Source: UTCHB3 sp002050155
Lineage (GTDB): Bacteria; Bacteroidota; Ignavibacteria; Ignavibacteriales; Ignavibacteriaceae
Assembly: GCA_030584105.1 (NCBI GenBank)
Contig: CP129491.1
Location: forward strand, 2,046,001-2,110,000
DNA length: 64,000 nucleotides
Reading direction: 5' to 3'
Each line of letters starts with the position of its first letter. The first letter of the stretch is position 1. Positions 17,590 through 26,361 of the stretch are shown here, in pieces. The translations under genes were made by a program, and so were the position numbers. The notes under the pieces were generated by a model. It was not told the DNA's origin. It worked only from the letters and a program-made list of their open reading frames with translations, and did no database searches.

Positions 17590-20259
17590 TTAAGAAATCA
17601 TTGGGTTAAGTTTATTCTTGTCGATCTCTAATTCTTCAATCGCTTTATCAACAACCGACTGTTTGATTTTACCTTCGAGCATTAAACCGTAAAGCGTTGC
17701 AATGGTAACATAGCGGGCATCAACCTCGAAGAAGTCGCGCAGCTCTTTTCTCCCCTCGCTTCGTCCGAAGCCGTCGGTACCGAGAGTAATCAGCCTGCCG
17801 GGTACCCATTTAGCAATCGAGTCGGGAATCGCTTTAATGTAATCGCTCGAGGCAACAAACACGCCATCCACCCCGTCAAACACTTGCGAAATATAGGTTT
17901 TCTTCCGGTCTTCAGGGTGAAGCATGTTCCATCTTTCCACCTCGAGGGCGTCTTTTCTGACTTCTTTATAGCTTGTTGCGCTGTAAACATCAGCAGCCAC
18001 GCCGTATCTTTCTTCCAGAATTTCCTGCGCTTTAAGCACTTCGTTCATAATGGTTCCGCTACCGAGCAGGCTTGCTTTCAGTTTCAGTTTTTTCTTCGTT
18101 GAAGGTTTGAACTTGTAAAGCCCTTTCACGATGCCATCCTTAACGCCTTCGGGCATAGGGGGCATCGCATAGTTCTCGTTCATTACGGTGATGTAGTAGA
18201 AAATATCTTCCTGTTCTTCGTACATCCTGCGGATACCCTCACGGATTATAACCGCCAGCTCGAATGCAAATGCAGGGTCGTAGGTAAGAATTGTCGGCAA
18301 CGGATAGAAGAGGTGGTGCGAATGCCCATCCTGATGCTGAAGCCCCTCGCCGTTAAGCGTGGTTCTTCCGGAAGTGCCGCCGATCAAAAAGCCTTTTGCC
18401 CTGAGATCACCGGCTGCCCAGGCAAGATCACCAAACCGCTGGAACCCAAACATCGAATAATAAATGAAGAACGGTATCATGTTCAATCCGTGGTTTGCAT
18501 AAGCTGTTGCTGCCGCTAAGAACGACGCCATCGAGCCTGCTTCAGTTATTCCTTCCTCAAGTATCTGCCCGTCTTTTGCCTCTTTGTAGTAAAGAAGGCT
18601 TGCACGATCAACCGGCTCATAAAGCTGTCCGTTGTGCGAGTAAATCCCGATCTGACGGAATAAAGCTTCCATACCAAATGTGCGGGCTTCATCAGGAACA
18701 ATCGGAACAATCAGTTTGCCGATCTCTCTGTCTTTCAGCAGATTTGTAAGTATTTTAACGAAAACCATCGTGGTGGATACTTCTCTGCCGTTTGTGCCTT
18801 CGTAAAATTCTGAAATAATTTCTTCCGGCGGAGTTTTAATCGGACGAACATCAACGGTTCTCTTCGGCAGATAACCGCCCAGAGCTTCTCTTCTTGCCCT
18901 TAAATATTCCATCTCGGGGCTGTCATCCGCAGGTCTGTAGAATGGTGCTTTTGCCACTTCATCATCCGAAATCGGAATGCCGAAGCGCGATCTGAACTCT
19001 CTTACTTCGTCTTCGTTCAGCTTCTTCTGCTGGTGGGTTATGTTCTTTCCTTCACCGCTTTCACCAACGCCGTAGCCCTTGATGGTTTTGGCGAGAATAA
19101 CAGTCGGTTGCCCTTTGTGTTCGTAGGCAGCTTTAAAAGCGTTGTACACTTTTTCAGGGTCGTGGCCGCCTCTGTTCATCTTACGGAGTTCTTCATCACT
19201 GAGTTCTTCCACCATTTTGGCAAGTTCGGGGTCGCGGTTGAAAAGTTTTTCTCTTACATACGCACCGGACTCAACCGAGAATTTCTGGTACTCACCGTCA
19301 ACTATTTCACCGAGTGTGTGGGCGAGTAAACCTTTCTCGTCTCTGTCGAAAAGCGGGTCCCAGTCAGAACCCCAGATAACCTTAATTACATTCCAGCCTG
19401 CACCTCTGAAAGCTGCTTCAAGCTCCTGAATGATCTTGCTGTTGCCTCTTACAGGCCCGTCAAGGCGCTGAAGGTTACAGTTGATAACAAAAATAAGATT
19501 GTCAAGTTTTTCCCTTGGAGCCAAAGTGATAGCGCCGAGTGTTTCGGGTTCGTCCGTTTCACCGTCGCCGAGGAAAGCAACCACTTTAGCGTCTGACTCA
19601 GGAATCAAACCCCGGTCTTCTAAGTATCTGTTAAAGCGTGCCTGATAAATTGCCTGCAAAGGTCCTAAGCCCATCGAAACCGTTGGGAACTGCCAGAAAT
19701 CGGGCATTAACCAGGGGTGTGGGTAAGATGCAAGCCCGCCGCCGGGTTTAAGTTCGCGTCTGAAATTCTCAAGTTGTTGGTTGCTTATTCTTCCTTCAAC
19801 AAATGCACGGGCATACAAACCCGGTGAAGCGTGCCCCTGGAAATAGATCATATCGCCCGGGTGATTTTCGCTTCTCGCACGGAAAAAGTGGTTCAAACCA
19901 ATCTCAAAAAGCGTAGCAACCGACGCATAAGTTGAAATGTGCCCGCCAATTCCATTTTCTAATTTATTAGCACGGGTAACCATCGCCATTGCGTTCCAAC
20001 GGATGATCGATTTAATTCTTCTTTCAATCTCACGGTTTCCGGGAAAAGGTACCTGTTTGTCTCTCGGAATAGTATTAATATAAGGTGTGTTAGCCGAAAA
20101 AGGCAGCTGAACCCCTGCTTTGTGTGCCCTAATTTGCAGTAGGTTCAATAGTTCTATCACTCTTTCTCTGCCGCCGTTTTGCAGCACATAATCCAAGGAG
20201 TACAACCACTCCTGATTCTCCAACTCCTGTAATTCGCGTAATTGTTTCTCGTCACTCAT
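17590..20259 (-). CDS. aceE: Pyruvate dehydrogenase E1, homodimeric type
   Basis: 889 residues, matching the homodimeric AceE family. It decarboxylates pyruvate and transfers the acetyl group to lipoyl-E2. ThDP-binding 'GDGETDEPE' starts at residue 231 and continues to 'NCNLQRLDGPVRGN'; 'IGGHIST' (104-110) and 'QGHASPG' (141-147) are the N-terminal active-site loops. It is the first gene of the aceE-aceF-lpdA operon. Upstream, between it and the divergent histidine kinase gene, a TATCTTTG element on the minus strand (20341-20334) may be the -7 box of its promoter, but I see no matching -33 box. No truncation is seen. Confidence 0.96.
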   Translation of the reverse strand: MSDEKQLRELQELENQEWLYSLDYVLQNGGRERVIELLNLLQIRAHKAGVQLPFSANTPYINTIPRDKQVPFPGNREIERRIKSIIRWNAMAMVTRANKLENGIGGHISTYASVATLFEIGLNHFFRARSENHPGDMIYFQGHASPGLYARAFVEGRISNQQLENFRRELKPGGGLASYPHPWLMPDFWQFPTVSMGLGPLQAIYQARFNRYLEDRGLIPESDAKVVAFLGDGETDEPETLGAITLAPREKLDNLIFVINCNLQRLDGPVRGNSKIIQELEAAFRGAGWNVIKVIWGSDWDPLFDRDEKGLLAHTLGEIVDGEYQKFSVESGAYVREKLFNRDPELAKMVEELSDEELRKMNRGGHDPEKVYNAFKAAYEHKGQPTVILAKTIKGYGVGESGEGKNITHQQKKLNEDEVREFRSRFGIPISDDEVAKAPFYRPADDSPEMEYLRARREALGGYLPKRTVDVRPIKTPPEEIISEFYEGTNGREVSTTMVFVKILTNLLKDREIGKLIVPIVPDEARTFGMEALFRQIGIYSHNGQLYEPVDRASLLYYKEAKDGQILEEGITEAGSMASFLAAATAYANHGLNMIPFFIYYSMFGFQRFGDLAWAAGDLRAKGFLIGGTSGRTTLNGEGLQHQDGHSHHLFYPLPTILTYDPAFAFELAVIIREGIRRMYEEQEDIFYYITVMNENYAMPPMPEGVKDGIVKGLYKFKPSTKKKLKLKASLLGSGTIMNEVLKAQEILEERYGVAADVYSATSYKEVRKDALEVERWNMLHPEDRKKTYISQVFDGVDGVFVASSDYIKAIPDSIAKWVPGRLITLGTDGFGRSEGRKELRDFFEVDARYVTIATLYGLMLEGKIKQSVVDKAIEELEIDKNKLNPMIS

Positions 20260-20413
20260 TATAAGCCTGTCTTTTTACAATGTTTATTTATCTTTATTAG
20301 TAACACTTTTTAAATCTGTTAAATTCAAGAATACAAAGATATGAAATTCGTACCTTTTATATCCTCTTTCGGTATAAATGTGATCTGTTCACCATATAAA
20401 AAGTATGAAATTA

Positions 20414-20447
20414 TTTGAAATTTTTTAAGGAAATTTATTTATCTTTG
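20414..20447 (+). promoter_or_regulatory. Candidate Bacteroidota-type promoter for the histidine kinase gene
   Basis: TTTG at 20414-20417 and TATCTTTG at 20440-20447 are separated by 22 bases, close to the -33 TTTG / -7 TAnnTTTG arrangement used by the Bacteroidota housekeeping sigma factor. The predicted start lies about 50 bases before the ATG at 20507. The spacing is at the long end of the known range. Confidence 0.5.
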
Positions 20448-20506
20448 TTATGCGAAGTGGCGCGTTTATTAAGGATAGAACTTTGTGAGAAAATTTGCCC
20501 CAAAAG

Positions 20507-22429
20507 ATGAGTAATACGACAAAATTCAGAGAAAATATAGAAAACCTTTTCGATTTCCTGCCCGGTATGGCTTATCGCTGCATGAACGACCACGCATGGA
20601 CTATGCGCTTTGTTTCAGCAGGCAGTTTAGAACTGACAGGATATACCACTGATGAGTTTGAGAATCAAAAGATTGATTTTGGCTCACTGATTTTACCCGG
20701 GTTTTCCGATTATGTCTGGACTTCTGTTCAGAAGGCTGTTTTCGCCGGGAAACCATACGCCTTAGAGTACAAGATAAAAACCCGCTCCGGAGCCCAAAAA
20801 TGGGTGTGGGAAAAAGGAAAGGGCGTCTTCTCGGGTTCCGGAGAACTGCTCTTCTTAGAGGGCTTTATAATCGATATTACCGAAAGAAAAGAGAAAGAAA
20901 TTATTCTTGATACATTCTTCGATATCGTACCCGATTTTTTGAATGTCTGCACAACCGACAGTAAATTTGTGCGGGTAAATAAAGCAGTTAAAAATCTGCT
21001 CGGCTACAACCCCGAAGAAATGATCGGGCAATCTTACCATAAATTTATACACCCCGATGACCTTGTACCGATTCGGGCTTATAAATATAAGTTAGGCCCT
21101 GAAAATGTAAATTTTTTCAGGAACAGATATATCGCCAAAGATGGAAGAATAGTCCACTTTGAGTGGGTTTCCTCTATTCAGGATGGAATGGTTTACTCTT
21201 CTGCGCGCGATATTACAGAACGCGTTGCCCTCGAAAAAGCACTGACGGAAAACGAAAAATTAATGCGCTCGATGATTAATTCTATCACTGAGTCTGTATT
21301 TCTGATGGATCTTGAGGGCAAAGTGGTTATCTGTAACGAAGTCTGCGCACTCAGATACAACAAAACTCCGGAAGAGTTAGTCGGGCATTCTATTTTTGAT
21401 TTGCTGTCGCCTGATCTTTCCGTTTCGCGTCGGGCAAAAGTAAAACAAATTTTCGAAACACGAGAACCCGCTGTTTTTGAAGACTCACGGGACGGGAAAA
21501 CTTTTCTTTCTTCAATTTACCCTGTGTTTGGGGATGATAATTCAGTAATTCAATTCGCAGTTTTTGGTTACGATATCACCGAGAGAAAAGAAAGTATAAC
21601 TAAATTGGAAGCACTTACTGCAGAGCTTACAGAACTTAATCAAAGCAAAAACCGATTTATTTCGGTGCTGGCTCACGACCTCAGAAGCCCGTTTCATCCG
21701 CTGCTTAACACGCTTGATATTTTGGATACGGAGTTTGAAACTCTTTCAAAAGAGGAAAAAACCCGGTTTATTAAATCAGCAAAGAATACCGCCACTTCTG
21801 TTTTTGGGCTTTTAGAATCGTTGCTTACTTGGATTATGGCGACGCAGGATACTTCGTTACCCGATTTGAAAAACCTGAATATAACAGAGATAATTCAGAA
21901 GGCTTGCGAGCAGGTGATCGAACAGGCGAAAGCAAAAAAAGTAACCCTTTCTCTCAGGGTTGATACCAAGCCTGACAAGAATTCTAACGGAAAATCTATC
22001 CGGGAAAATTCTTTTTCTGCAAAGGATAATGCTAAATCAACTGATGATAATACTTTCTCCGCAGGAGAAAATCATAACATCAACGCACTTGTTGATTATG
22101 ATATGCTTTTGACCGTTCTGCGCAACCTGCTTTCCAATTCAATTAAGTTCTGCCAAACCGGTGGTGAGGTGGTCATTAAGGTTTTCAGCACCGATGATGC
22201 AACACATATCGAAATTAGTGATAACGGAATCGGAATGAGCCAATCGCAGTTGAATTCACTTTTTCAGATTTCCGAAACCGGATCAACTCCGGGCACACAA
22301 AATGAAAAAGGCGCCGGCTTTGGGCTGCTTCTGTGCAAAGCCTTGGTGAACAAAATGAACGGGAACATAACCGTCGATAGCACAGTGGGCATTGGTACTT
22401 CGGTTACTCTCTCCTTCAAAAAAGCATAA
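20507..22429 (+). CDS. Multi-PAS sensor histidine kinase
   Basis: 640 residues, no membrane segment. Three PAS/PAC units are each closed by 'DITER' (near 122-127, 235-239 and 356-360). A HisKA dimerisation domain follows with the phospho-accepting H390 in 'FISVLAHDLRSP', then a HATPase domain with N-box 'LRNLLSNSIKF', G1 'DNGIGM' and G2 'GAGFGLLLCKA'. A disordered Asn/Ser/Lys-rich insert (about 483-520) lies inside the ATPase region. I prefer ATG at 20507 over an in-frame TTG at 20495. No response regulator is adjacent, so the partner is elsewhere. A cytosolic sensor of redox, light or a small molecule is likely, but no haem or flavin residues can be asserted. It is divergent from aceE. Confidence 0.9.
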   Translation: MSNTTKFRENIENLFDFLPGMAYRCMNDHAWTMRFVSAGSLELTGYTTDEFENQKIDFGSLILPGFSDYVWTSVQKAVFAGKPYALEYKIKTRSGAQKWVWEKGKGVFSGSGELLFLEGFIIDITERKEKEIILDTFFDIVPDFLNVCTTDSKFVRVNKAVKNLLGYNPEEMIGQSYHKFIHPDDLVPIRAYKYKLGPENVNFFRNRYIAKDGRIVHFEWVSSIQDGMVYSSARDITERVALEKALTENEKLMRSMINSITESVFLMDLEGKVVICNEVCALRYNKTPEELVGHSIFDLLSPDLSVSRRAKVKQIFETREPAVFEDSRDGKTFLSSIYPVFGDDNSVIQFAVFGYDITERKESITKLEALTAELTELNQSKNRFISVLAHDLRSPFHPLLNTLDILDTEFETLSKEEKTRFIKSAKNTATSVFGLLESLLTWIMATQDTSLPDLKNLNITEIIQKACEQVIEQAKAKKVTLSLRVDTKPDKNSNGKSIRENSFSAKDNAKSTDDNTFSAGENHNINALVDYDMLLTVLRNLLSNSIKFCQTGGEVVIKVFSTDDATHIEISDNGIGMSQSQLNSLFQISETGSTPGTQNEKGAGFGLLLCKALVNKMNGNITVDSTVGIGTSVTLSFKKA

Positions 22430-22463
22430 TTCCACACCTTTAGTATGGTTTACTCTCCCGGAC

Positions 22464-24461
22464 ATGGTTAAAGAGATTGAGTTTGCGGTTAGACCTGAAG
22501 ACCACAAAAACTCAGAGCAAATCCATAAATTGGTGGTTTCCGCCTCCCGTGAAAAACCTTCCGATATTTCCGGTTATTATATAACGAGAAGATCGATTGA
22601 TGCGCGCAGCAAAAACCCCGTTTATCGCTTTCGTGCATTGGTTTTTGTTAACGAGCCGGTTAAATCTCCCGTTGTAAAGCCCGTTTATCTCCCCGCCCGT
22701 GGCGATAAAAGGGTGATTATTGTAGGGGCGGGTCCCGGTGGGTTGTTCGCTGCACTTCGGCTTTTGGAATCGGGGATTAAACCGATTATCCTCGAAAGAG
22801 GTAAAGATGTGCAGGCAAGACGACGCGACCTGCGGGCGATTATGCAGGAGGGTTCCGTCAACCCTGATTCTAACTATTGTTTCGGCGAGGGTGGTGCCGG
22901 AACTTACAGCGACGGAAAGCTCTACACCCGTTCAGATAAAAGGGGGAATATCCTTAAAGTGCTTAATGTGTTTGTAATGCACGGCGCCGACCCCGATATT
23001 TTGATTGACGCTCATCCGCATATCGGTTCAAATAAACTGCCGAAAATTATTGAAGCAATGCGCAATACTATTTTAGAGTACGGTGGTGAGATTCATTTTA
23101 ACTCACGGGTTACGGGGCTTATTCGCTCAGGTGGGGGTTTTGCCACCGGCTCTTATGGTGGGGGCAGCAGAGTCAATGGAGTTGGCAGCGGAGTTGGACA
23201 GGGTGACACTGTGACCGGTTATACTGAAAAAAATGATTCTGCTGAAAATAAAGGAGGAGGTTCCGGAAGCAAAAGTGCGGAACCCTCCGGAGGTTTCAGC
23301 AACAGTAAAACTACCGGGGGAAACAGATTAAAGGGAGTGATTGTTAATAACAGCACCGAATTTTTTGGCGATGCCGTAATCCTTGCAACGGGGCACTCTG
23401 CCCGTGATATTTACGAGATGCTCGTGCGCGAAAATATTATGATCGAGCCGAAGCCTTTTGCGCTTGGAGTGCGTATCGAGCACCCGCAGACAATTATTGA
23501 TCAGGCTATGTATCATCAAAAAAACAGGGGCGAATTTTTACCCGCCGCTTCATATTCACTTGCTTGTCAGATTTCAGGAAGGGGTGCTTATTCTTTTTGC
23601 ATGTGCCCCGGTGGGGTAATTATACCCGCTTCCACTGCGCCCGGGGAATTGGTGCTGAACGGAATGTCGGTCTCCCGTCGTGATTCACCGTACGCCAATT
23701 CCGGCTTTGTCGTTGAAGTTCGGCCTGAAGATTGGGAAAGGTTTGCGGAAGATCATAATGTTGGGCAGGGCACCAATTCCGGCTTTGTCGTTGAAATCCG
23801 GCCTGAAGATTGGGTAAGGTTTGCAAATGAACGCAGTGGCTCATTCAGTGATTCTTCCCATTCCCGTAAGGAGAACAGGGAAAGGTTCGCAGAAAAACAG
23901 GGCGGCGTTTACCGTGCTGACTTAAAAACACATTCTGATGATATAGTTGAGTTTCTGCGAATGGGCAAAAATGGCACGCCTGAAAATTTTACGACCTATG
24001 GAGCACTCGCTGCACTTCACTACCAAAAATCAGTTGAAGCGCGTGTATGGGAAGCGGGAGGGAAAACACAAACTGCCCCTGCACAAAGAGTAACGGACTT
24101 TCTTAACGGCAAAGTTTCAACTTCTCTGCCCGCAACAAGTTATATTCCCGGTGTAACTTCCGTTGACCTTAAGGGCGTTCTTCCGGCGGAAATAACAATC
24201 CGGTTAAAAGAGGCGCTTAAAATTTTCAATTCTAAACTAAAAGGCTACATAACTGATGAGGCAATTATGCTGGCAACCGAGTCACGAACCTCCTCCCCGG
24301 TGCGCATTCCTCGCGATAGAATCACAAAAACCCACCCGCAGATCAGCAATCTCTACCCCTGCGCCGAAGGTGCCGGCTACGCCGGTGGCATCGTCTCCGC
24401 CGCAATCGATGGTGATAACATCTCTCAACAAATCATCCGTGTTTTTTCAAACAGCAGATAA
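22464..24461 (+). CDS. COG2509-type FAD-dependent dehydrogenase with low-complexity inserts
   Basis: 665 residues from ATG 22464; a longer frame starting at 22392 would overlap the kinase gene. The FAD-binding Rossmann motif 'VIIVGAGPGGLFAALRLLES' starts near residue 84; 'FGEGGAGTYSDGKLYTR' and the C-terminal 'PCAEGAGYAGGIVSAAIDG' are typical of the uncharacterised FAD-dependent dehydrogenase family. Two features are unusual: a Gly/Ser/Asn-rich insert at about 214-288, and a tandemly duplicated 26-codon segment (about residues 411-462) followed by a third, degenerate copy ('ENRERFAEKQ'). The substrate is unknown. It lies 34 bp after the kinase gene and is probably co-transcribed. Confidence 0.88.
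   Translation: MVKEIEFAVRPEDHKNSEQIHKLVVSASREKPSDISGYYITRRSIDARSKNPVYRFRALVFVNEPVKSPVVKPVYLPARGDKRVIIVGAGPGGLFAALRLLESGIKPIILERGKDVQARRRDLRAIMQEGSVNPDSNYCFGEGGAGTYSDGKLYTRSDKRGNILKVLNVFVMHGADPDILIDAHPHIGSNKLPKIIEAMRNTILEYGGEIHFNSRVTGLIRSGGGFATGSYGGGSRVNGVGSGVGQGDTVTGYTEKNDSAENKGGGSGSKSAEPSGGFSNSKTTGGNRLKGVIVNNSTEFFGDAVILATGHSARDIYEMLVRENIMIEPKPFALGVRIEHPQTIIDQAMYHQKNRGEFLPAASYSLACQISGRGAYSFCMCPGGVIIPASTAPGELVLNGMSVSRRDSPYANSGFVVEVRPEDWERFAEDHNVGQGTNSGFVVEIRPEDWVRFANERSGSFSDSSHSRKENRERFAEKQGGVYRADLKTHSDDIVEFLRMGKNGTPENFTTYGALAALHYQKSVEARVWEAGGKTQTAPAQRVTDFLNGKVSTSLPATSYIPGVTSVDLKGVLPAEITIRLKEALKIFNSKLKGYITDEAIMLATESRTSSPVRIPRDRITKTHPQISNLYPCAEGAGYAGGIVSAAIDGDNISQQIIRVFSNSR
23695..23828 (+). 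repeat. In-frame 78-bp tandem repeat inside the FAD dehydrogenase gene
   Basis: The segment beginning CCAATTCCGGCTTTGTCGTT at 23695 recurs at 23773, exactly 78 bp (26 codons) later, with few substitutions over about 55 bp. Both copies encode NSGFVVE(V/I)RPEDW(E/V)RFA. The high nucleotide identity suggests a fairly recent duplication. Confidence 0.95.
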
Positions 24462-24586
24462 TAAAACTCTTCTGACAGAAAGCACTTCTGAAAGTTTCAG
24501 CAATGAAATGTAAAATTTTAGCACTTTCTGCGTTTCTTCGTTAATAATAATATCTCTTGGCTAATTCCTAAAATTTCTGTCCCTTA

Positions 24587-24649
24587 GGCACTGTTGGGTT
24601 GACTTTTAGAATCATTTCCTTTTTTTTGGCACAGTTGGGTTGACTTTTA
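24587..24649 (+). repeat. Direct repeats upstream of the toxin-antitoxin genes
   Basis: GGCAC(T/A)GTTGGGTTGACTTTTA occurs at 24587-24608 and 24628-24649, offset by 41 bp, with one mismatch in 22. They lie 105-167 bp before the XRE gene. An autoregulating XRE antitoxin would be expected to bind repeated sites in this place (inference); they are direct, not inverted, repeats. The TTGACTTTTA part could also act as a promoter element. The rest of 24462-24753 shows nothing else recognisable. Confidence 0.6.
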
Positions 24650-24753
24650 ACATTTTTTGTTATTTTACAGCATGTTTTGGTTAATTTTTATTAATTGATA
24701 GTTAATTTTCCGTATATTTATTGTGTATTTGTTAACTAATTTGTATAAAACTT

Positions 24754-25944
24754 ATGCTTGGTCATAAAATAAAAATGTACCGTACGCTCAACGGATGGTC
24801 ACTTGAGGAACTTTCCCAAAAAGTGGCAGAGCAGGGAGGTAAAATCTCGAAAGTTGCGCTCTCAAAGTTTGAAAGAGAGTTAATCAACCCATCCATTACG
24901 AATATTAAACTTCTATCTGAAATTTTTAATGTTACTATGGCGGAACTTGTTGTCCCGCAGGATTACCGGGTTAAACATCTTGGCTTTCGTAAGAAAACTT
25001 CCCTCCCAAAATCTGAGCAGGTCAGATATCAAAGTATTGCCGAGGCAGAATTGGAAAAAGTCCAATGGCTGACGGAAAAACTTTCGCCTATGTTAACCGA
25101 AAAAATTGATCCGGGGCAATTCAGTATTGGGTCATTGGATGAGGTTGAAATTGTCGCAGAAAAAACCCGCAAAATTTGGGAACTCGGCGAAGGTCCCATT
25201 TTCAACTTAACCAGCGTTATGGAAAGAAACGGTTATTTTCTAAAACCCATTTCCGGAGATGAAAATTTTGACGCTTACTCTGTAGTTGCAGAAGGAAAAA
25301 CCGGTGAGTTTCTTACCGGAATGATTCTTTATAATAAAAATTATACCGGTGACCGCCAAAGGTTCACTCTCTGCCATGAACTTGGGCATTTCCTGATCTC
25401 AACAAATGAGCAGAAACTGATTGAGAAAAGCGCCAACAGATTTGCATCCGCTTTTCTGATGTCTAAAAGCGAAACCGAAACAATAATCGGCAGAAAAAGA
25501 AGTAATATAACACTAACAGAACTTCAAGAGTATAAAAAATATTTTGGTGTATCGATTCAGGCAATAATTTACCGGATGAAAGATTTAGGCATTATTTCCG
25601 AACAATATGCGAAAGAATGGTATCAGTCAATAAATCGCCTTGGATTTAAGAAAAAAGAACCCGGTGCGGAAATCCCCAAAGAGATACCTGAGTATTTGCC
25701 AAACTTGATCCAAAGGGCTGTGGCAGAAGGTTTTCTTTCGAGGGATGCTGCTAAAAGAAGATTCGGGATAATAACAGAAAGAGATCCTAATGAACAACTC
25801 TCTGAGATTGAGAAGTTCATGCTTCTGCCCAAAAAAGAAAGAGACAGAATTTTGACTGACCAGGCTATAGCCGCTCGTGAGTACTATGAAAACGATGAAG
25901 AACTAAGAGAATTTAGGGAGTTTGATTTAGATGTCTTCGAGTAA
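24754..25944 (+). CDS. XRE-family regulator fused to ImmA/IrrE metallopeptidase, with antitoxin-like tail
   Basis: 396 residues. Residues 3-66 form an XRE helix-turn-helix ('KMYRTLNGWSLEELSQKV', 'ALSKFERE'). Residues about 150-275 are an ImmA/IrrE (COG2856, M78-like) zinc peptidase with H208-E-L-G-H212 and the downstream 'EKSANRFASAFLM' glutamate helix. The last ~50 residues ('LPKKERDRILTDQAIAAREY', then an acidic end 'ENDEELREFREFDLDVFE') resemble the toxin-binding tails of MazE-like antitoxins. The gene overlaps the MazF-like gene by 14 bp. It is probably an autoregulating antitoxin that can be controlled through its protease module. Known XRE-COG2856 proteins are associated with toxin-antitoxin and mobile-element immunity control; the MazE-like tail assignment is my inference. 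Confidence 0.88.
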   Translation: MLGHKIKMYRTLNGWSLEELSQKVAEQGGKISKVALSKFERELINPSITNIKLLSEIFNVTMAELVVPQDYRVKHLGFRKKTSLPKSEQVRYQSIAEAELEKVQWLTEKLSPMLTEKIDPGQFSIGSLDEVEIVAEKTRKIWELGEGPIFNLTSVMERNGYFLKPISGDENFDAYSVVAEGKTGEFLTGMILYNKNYTGDRQRFTLCHELGHFLISTNEQKLIEKSANRFASAFLMSKSETETIIGRKRSNITLTELQEYKKYFGVSIQAIIYRMKDLGIISEQYAKEWYQSINRLGFKKKEPGAEIPKEIPEYLPNLIQRAVAEGFLSRDAAKRRFGIITERDPNEQLSEIEKFMLLPKKERDRILTDQAIAAREYYENDEELREFREFDLDVFE

Positions 25945-26293
25945 AATATATCCTAAACAGTGTGAAATTTGGAAAATTAATTTAGATCCTACTTTGGGTT
26001 CAGAAATGAAAAAAACTAGACCGGTTATAATCATTTCTAACAGTATTGTTAATAAGTCTTCGTTACGAATAGTGGTTCCTTTGACCGGCTATAAACCTGA
26101 TGACGATCAATGGGATTGGAAAATAAAAATTACTCCGGATAATATTAACGGATTAACTAAAGACTCAGTAGTTGATGCATTAAATATCAGAAGCGTATCA
26201 CTTGACAGATTTCAACAGAAATTAGGTGTTATTAGTGTTGATAAATTACTCGAAATCCAAAATGCAGTAACAATGATTATCGAAGAAATTTAA
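25931..26293 (+). CDS. mazF: MazF/PemK-like endoribonuclease toxin
   Basis: 120 residues, the normal MazF length. The N-terminal 'CEIWKINLDPTLGSEMKKTR' followed by 'PVIIISN' is the hallmark of MazF/PemK toxins (the G-x-E-x-x-K-x-R-P strand holding the catalytic arginine). The later 'SVVDALNIRSVSLDRF' matches the second conserved strand ('D...Q.R....R'). The family cleaves mRNA or other RNA at short motifs and arrests growth. Its start lies inside the last codons of the XRE-ImmA gene, so the pair is translationally coupled. No further gene follows on this strand. Confidence 0.92.
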   Translation: MSSSKIYPKQCEIWKINLDPTLGSEMKKTRPVIIISNSIVNKSSLRIVVPLTGYKPDDDQWDWKIKITPDNINGLTKDSVVDALNIRSVSLDRFQQKLGVISVDKLLEIQNAVTMIIEEI

Positions 26294-26361
26294 TCAACTA
26301 CAAAATAGTTAGGAAAAAGAAGGAAGTAAAAATTCCGATTCAAGCAATCACCCACCCTCAC

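Noticed and set aside
20495..20506. TTG start for the histidine kinase
   Set aside because: ATG at 20507 is 12 bases later, in frame, and more likely; no ribosome-binding site favours the TTG.
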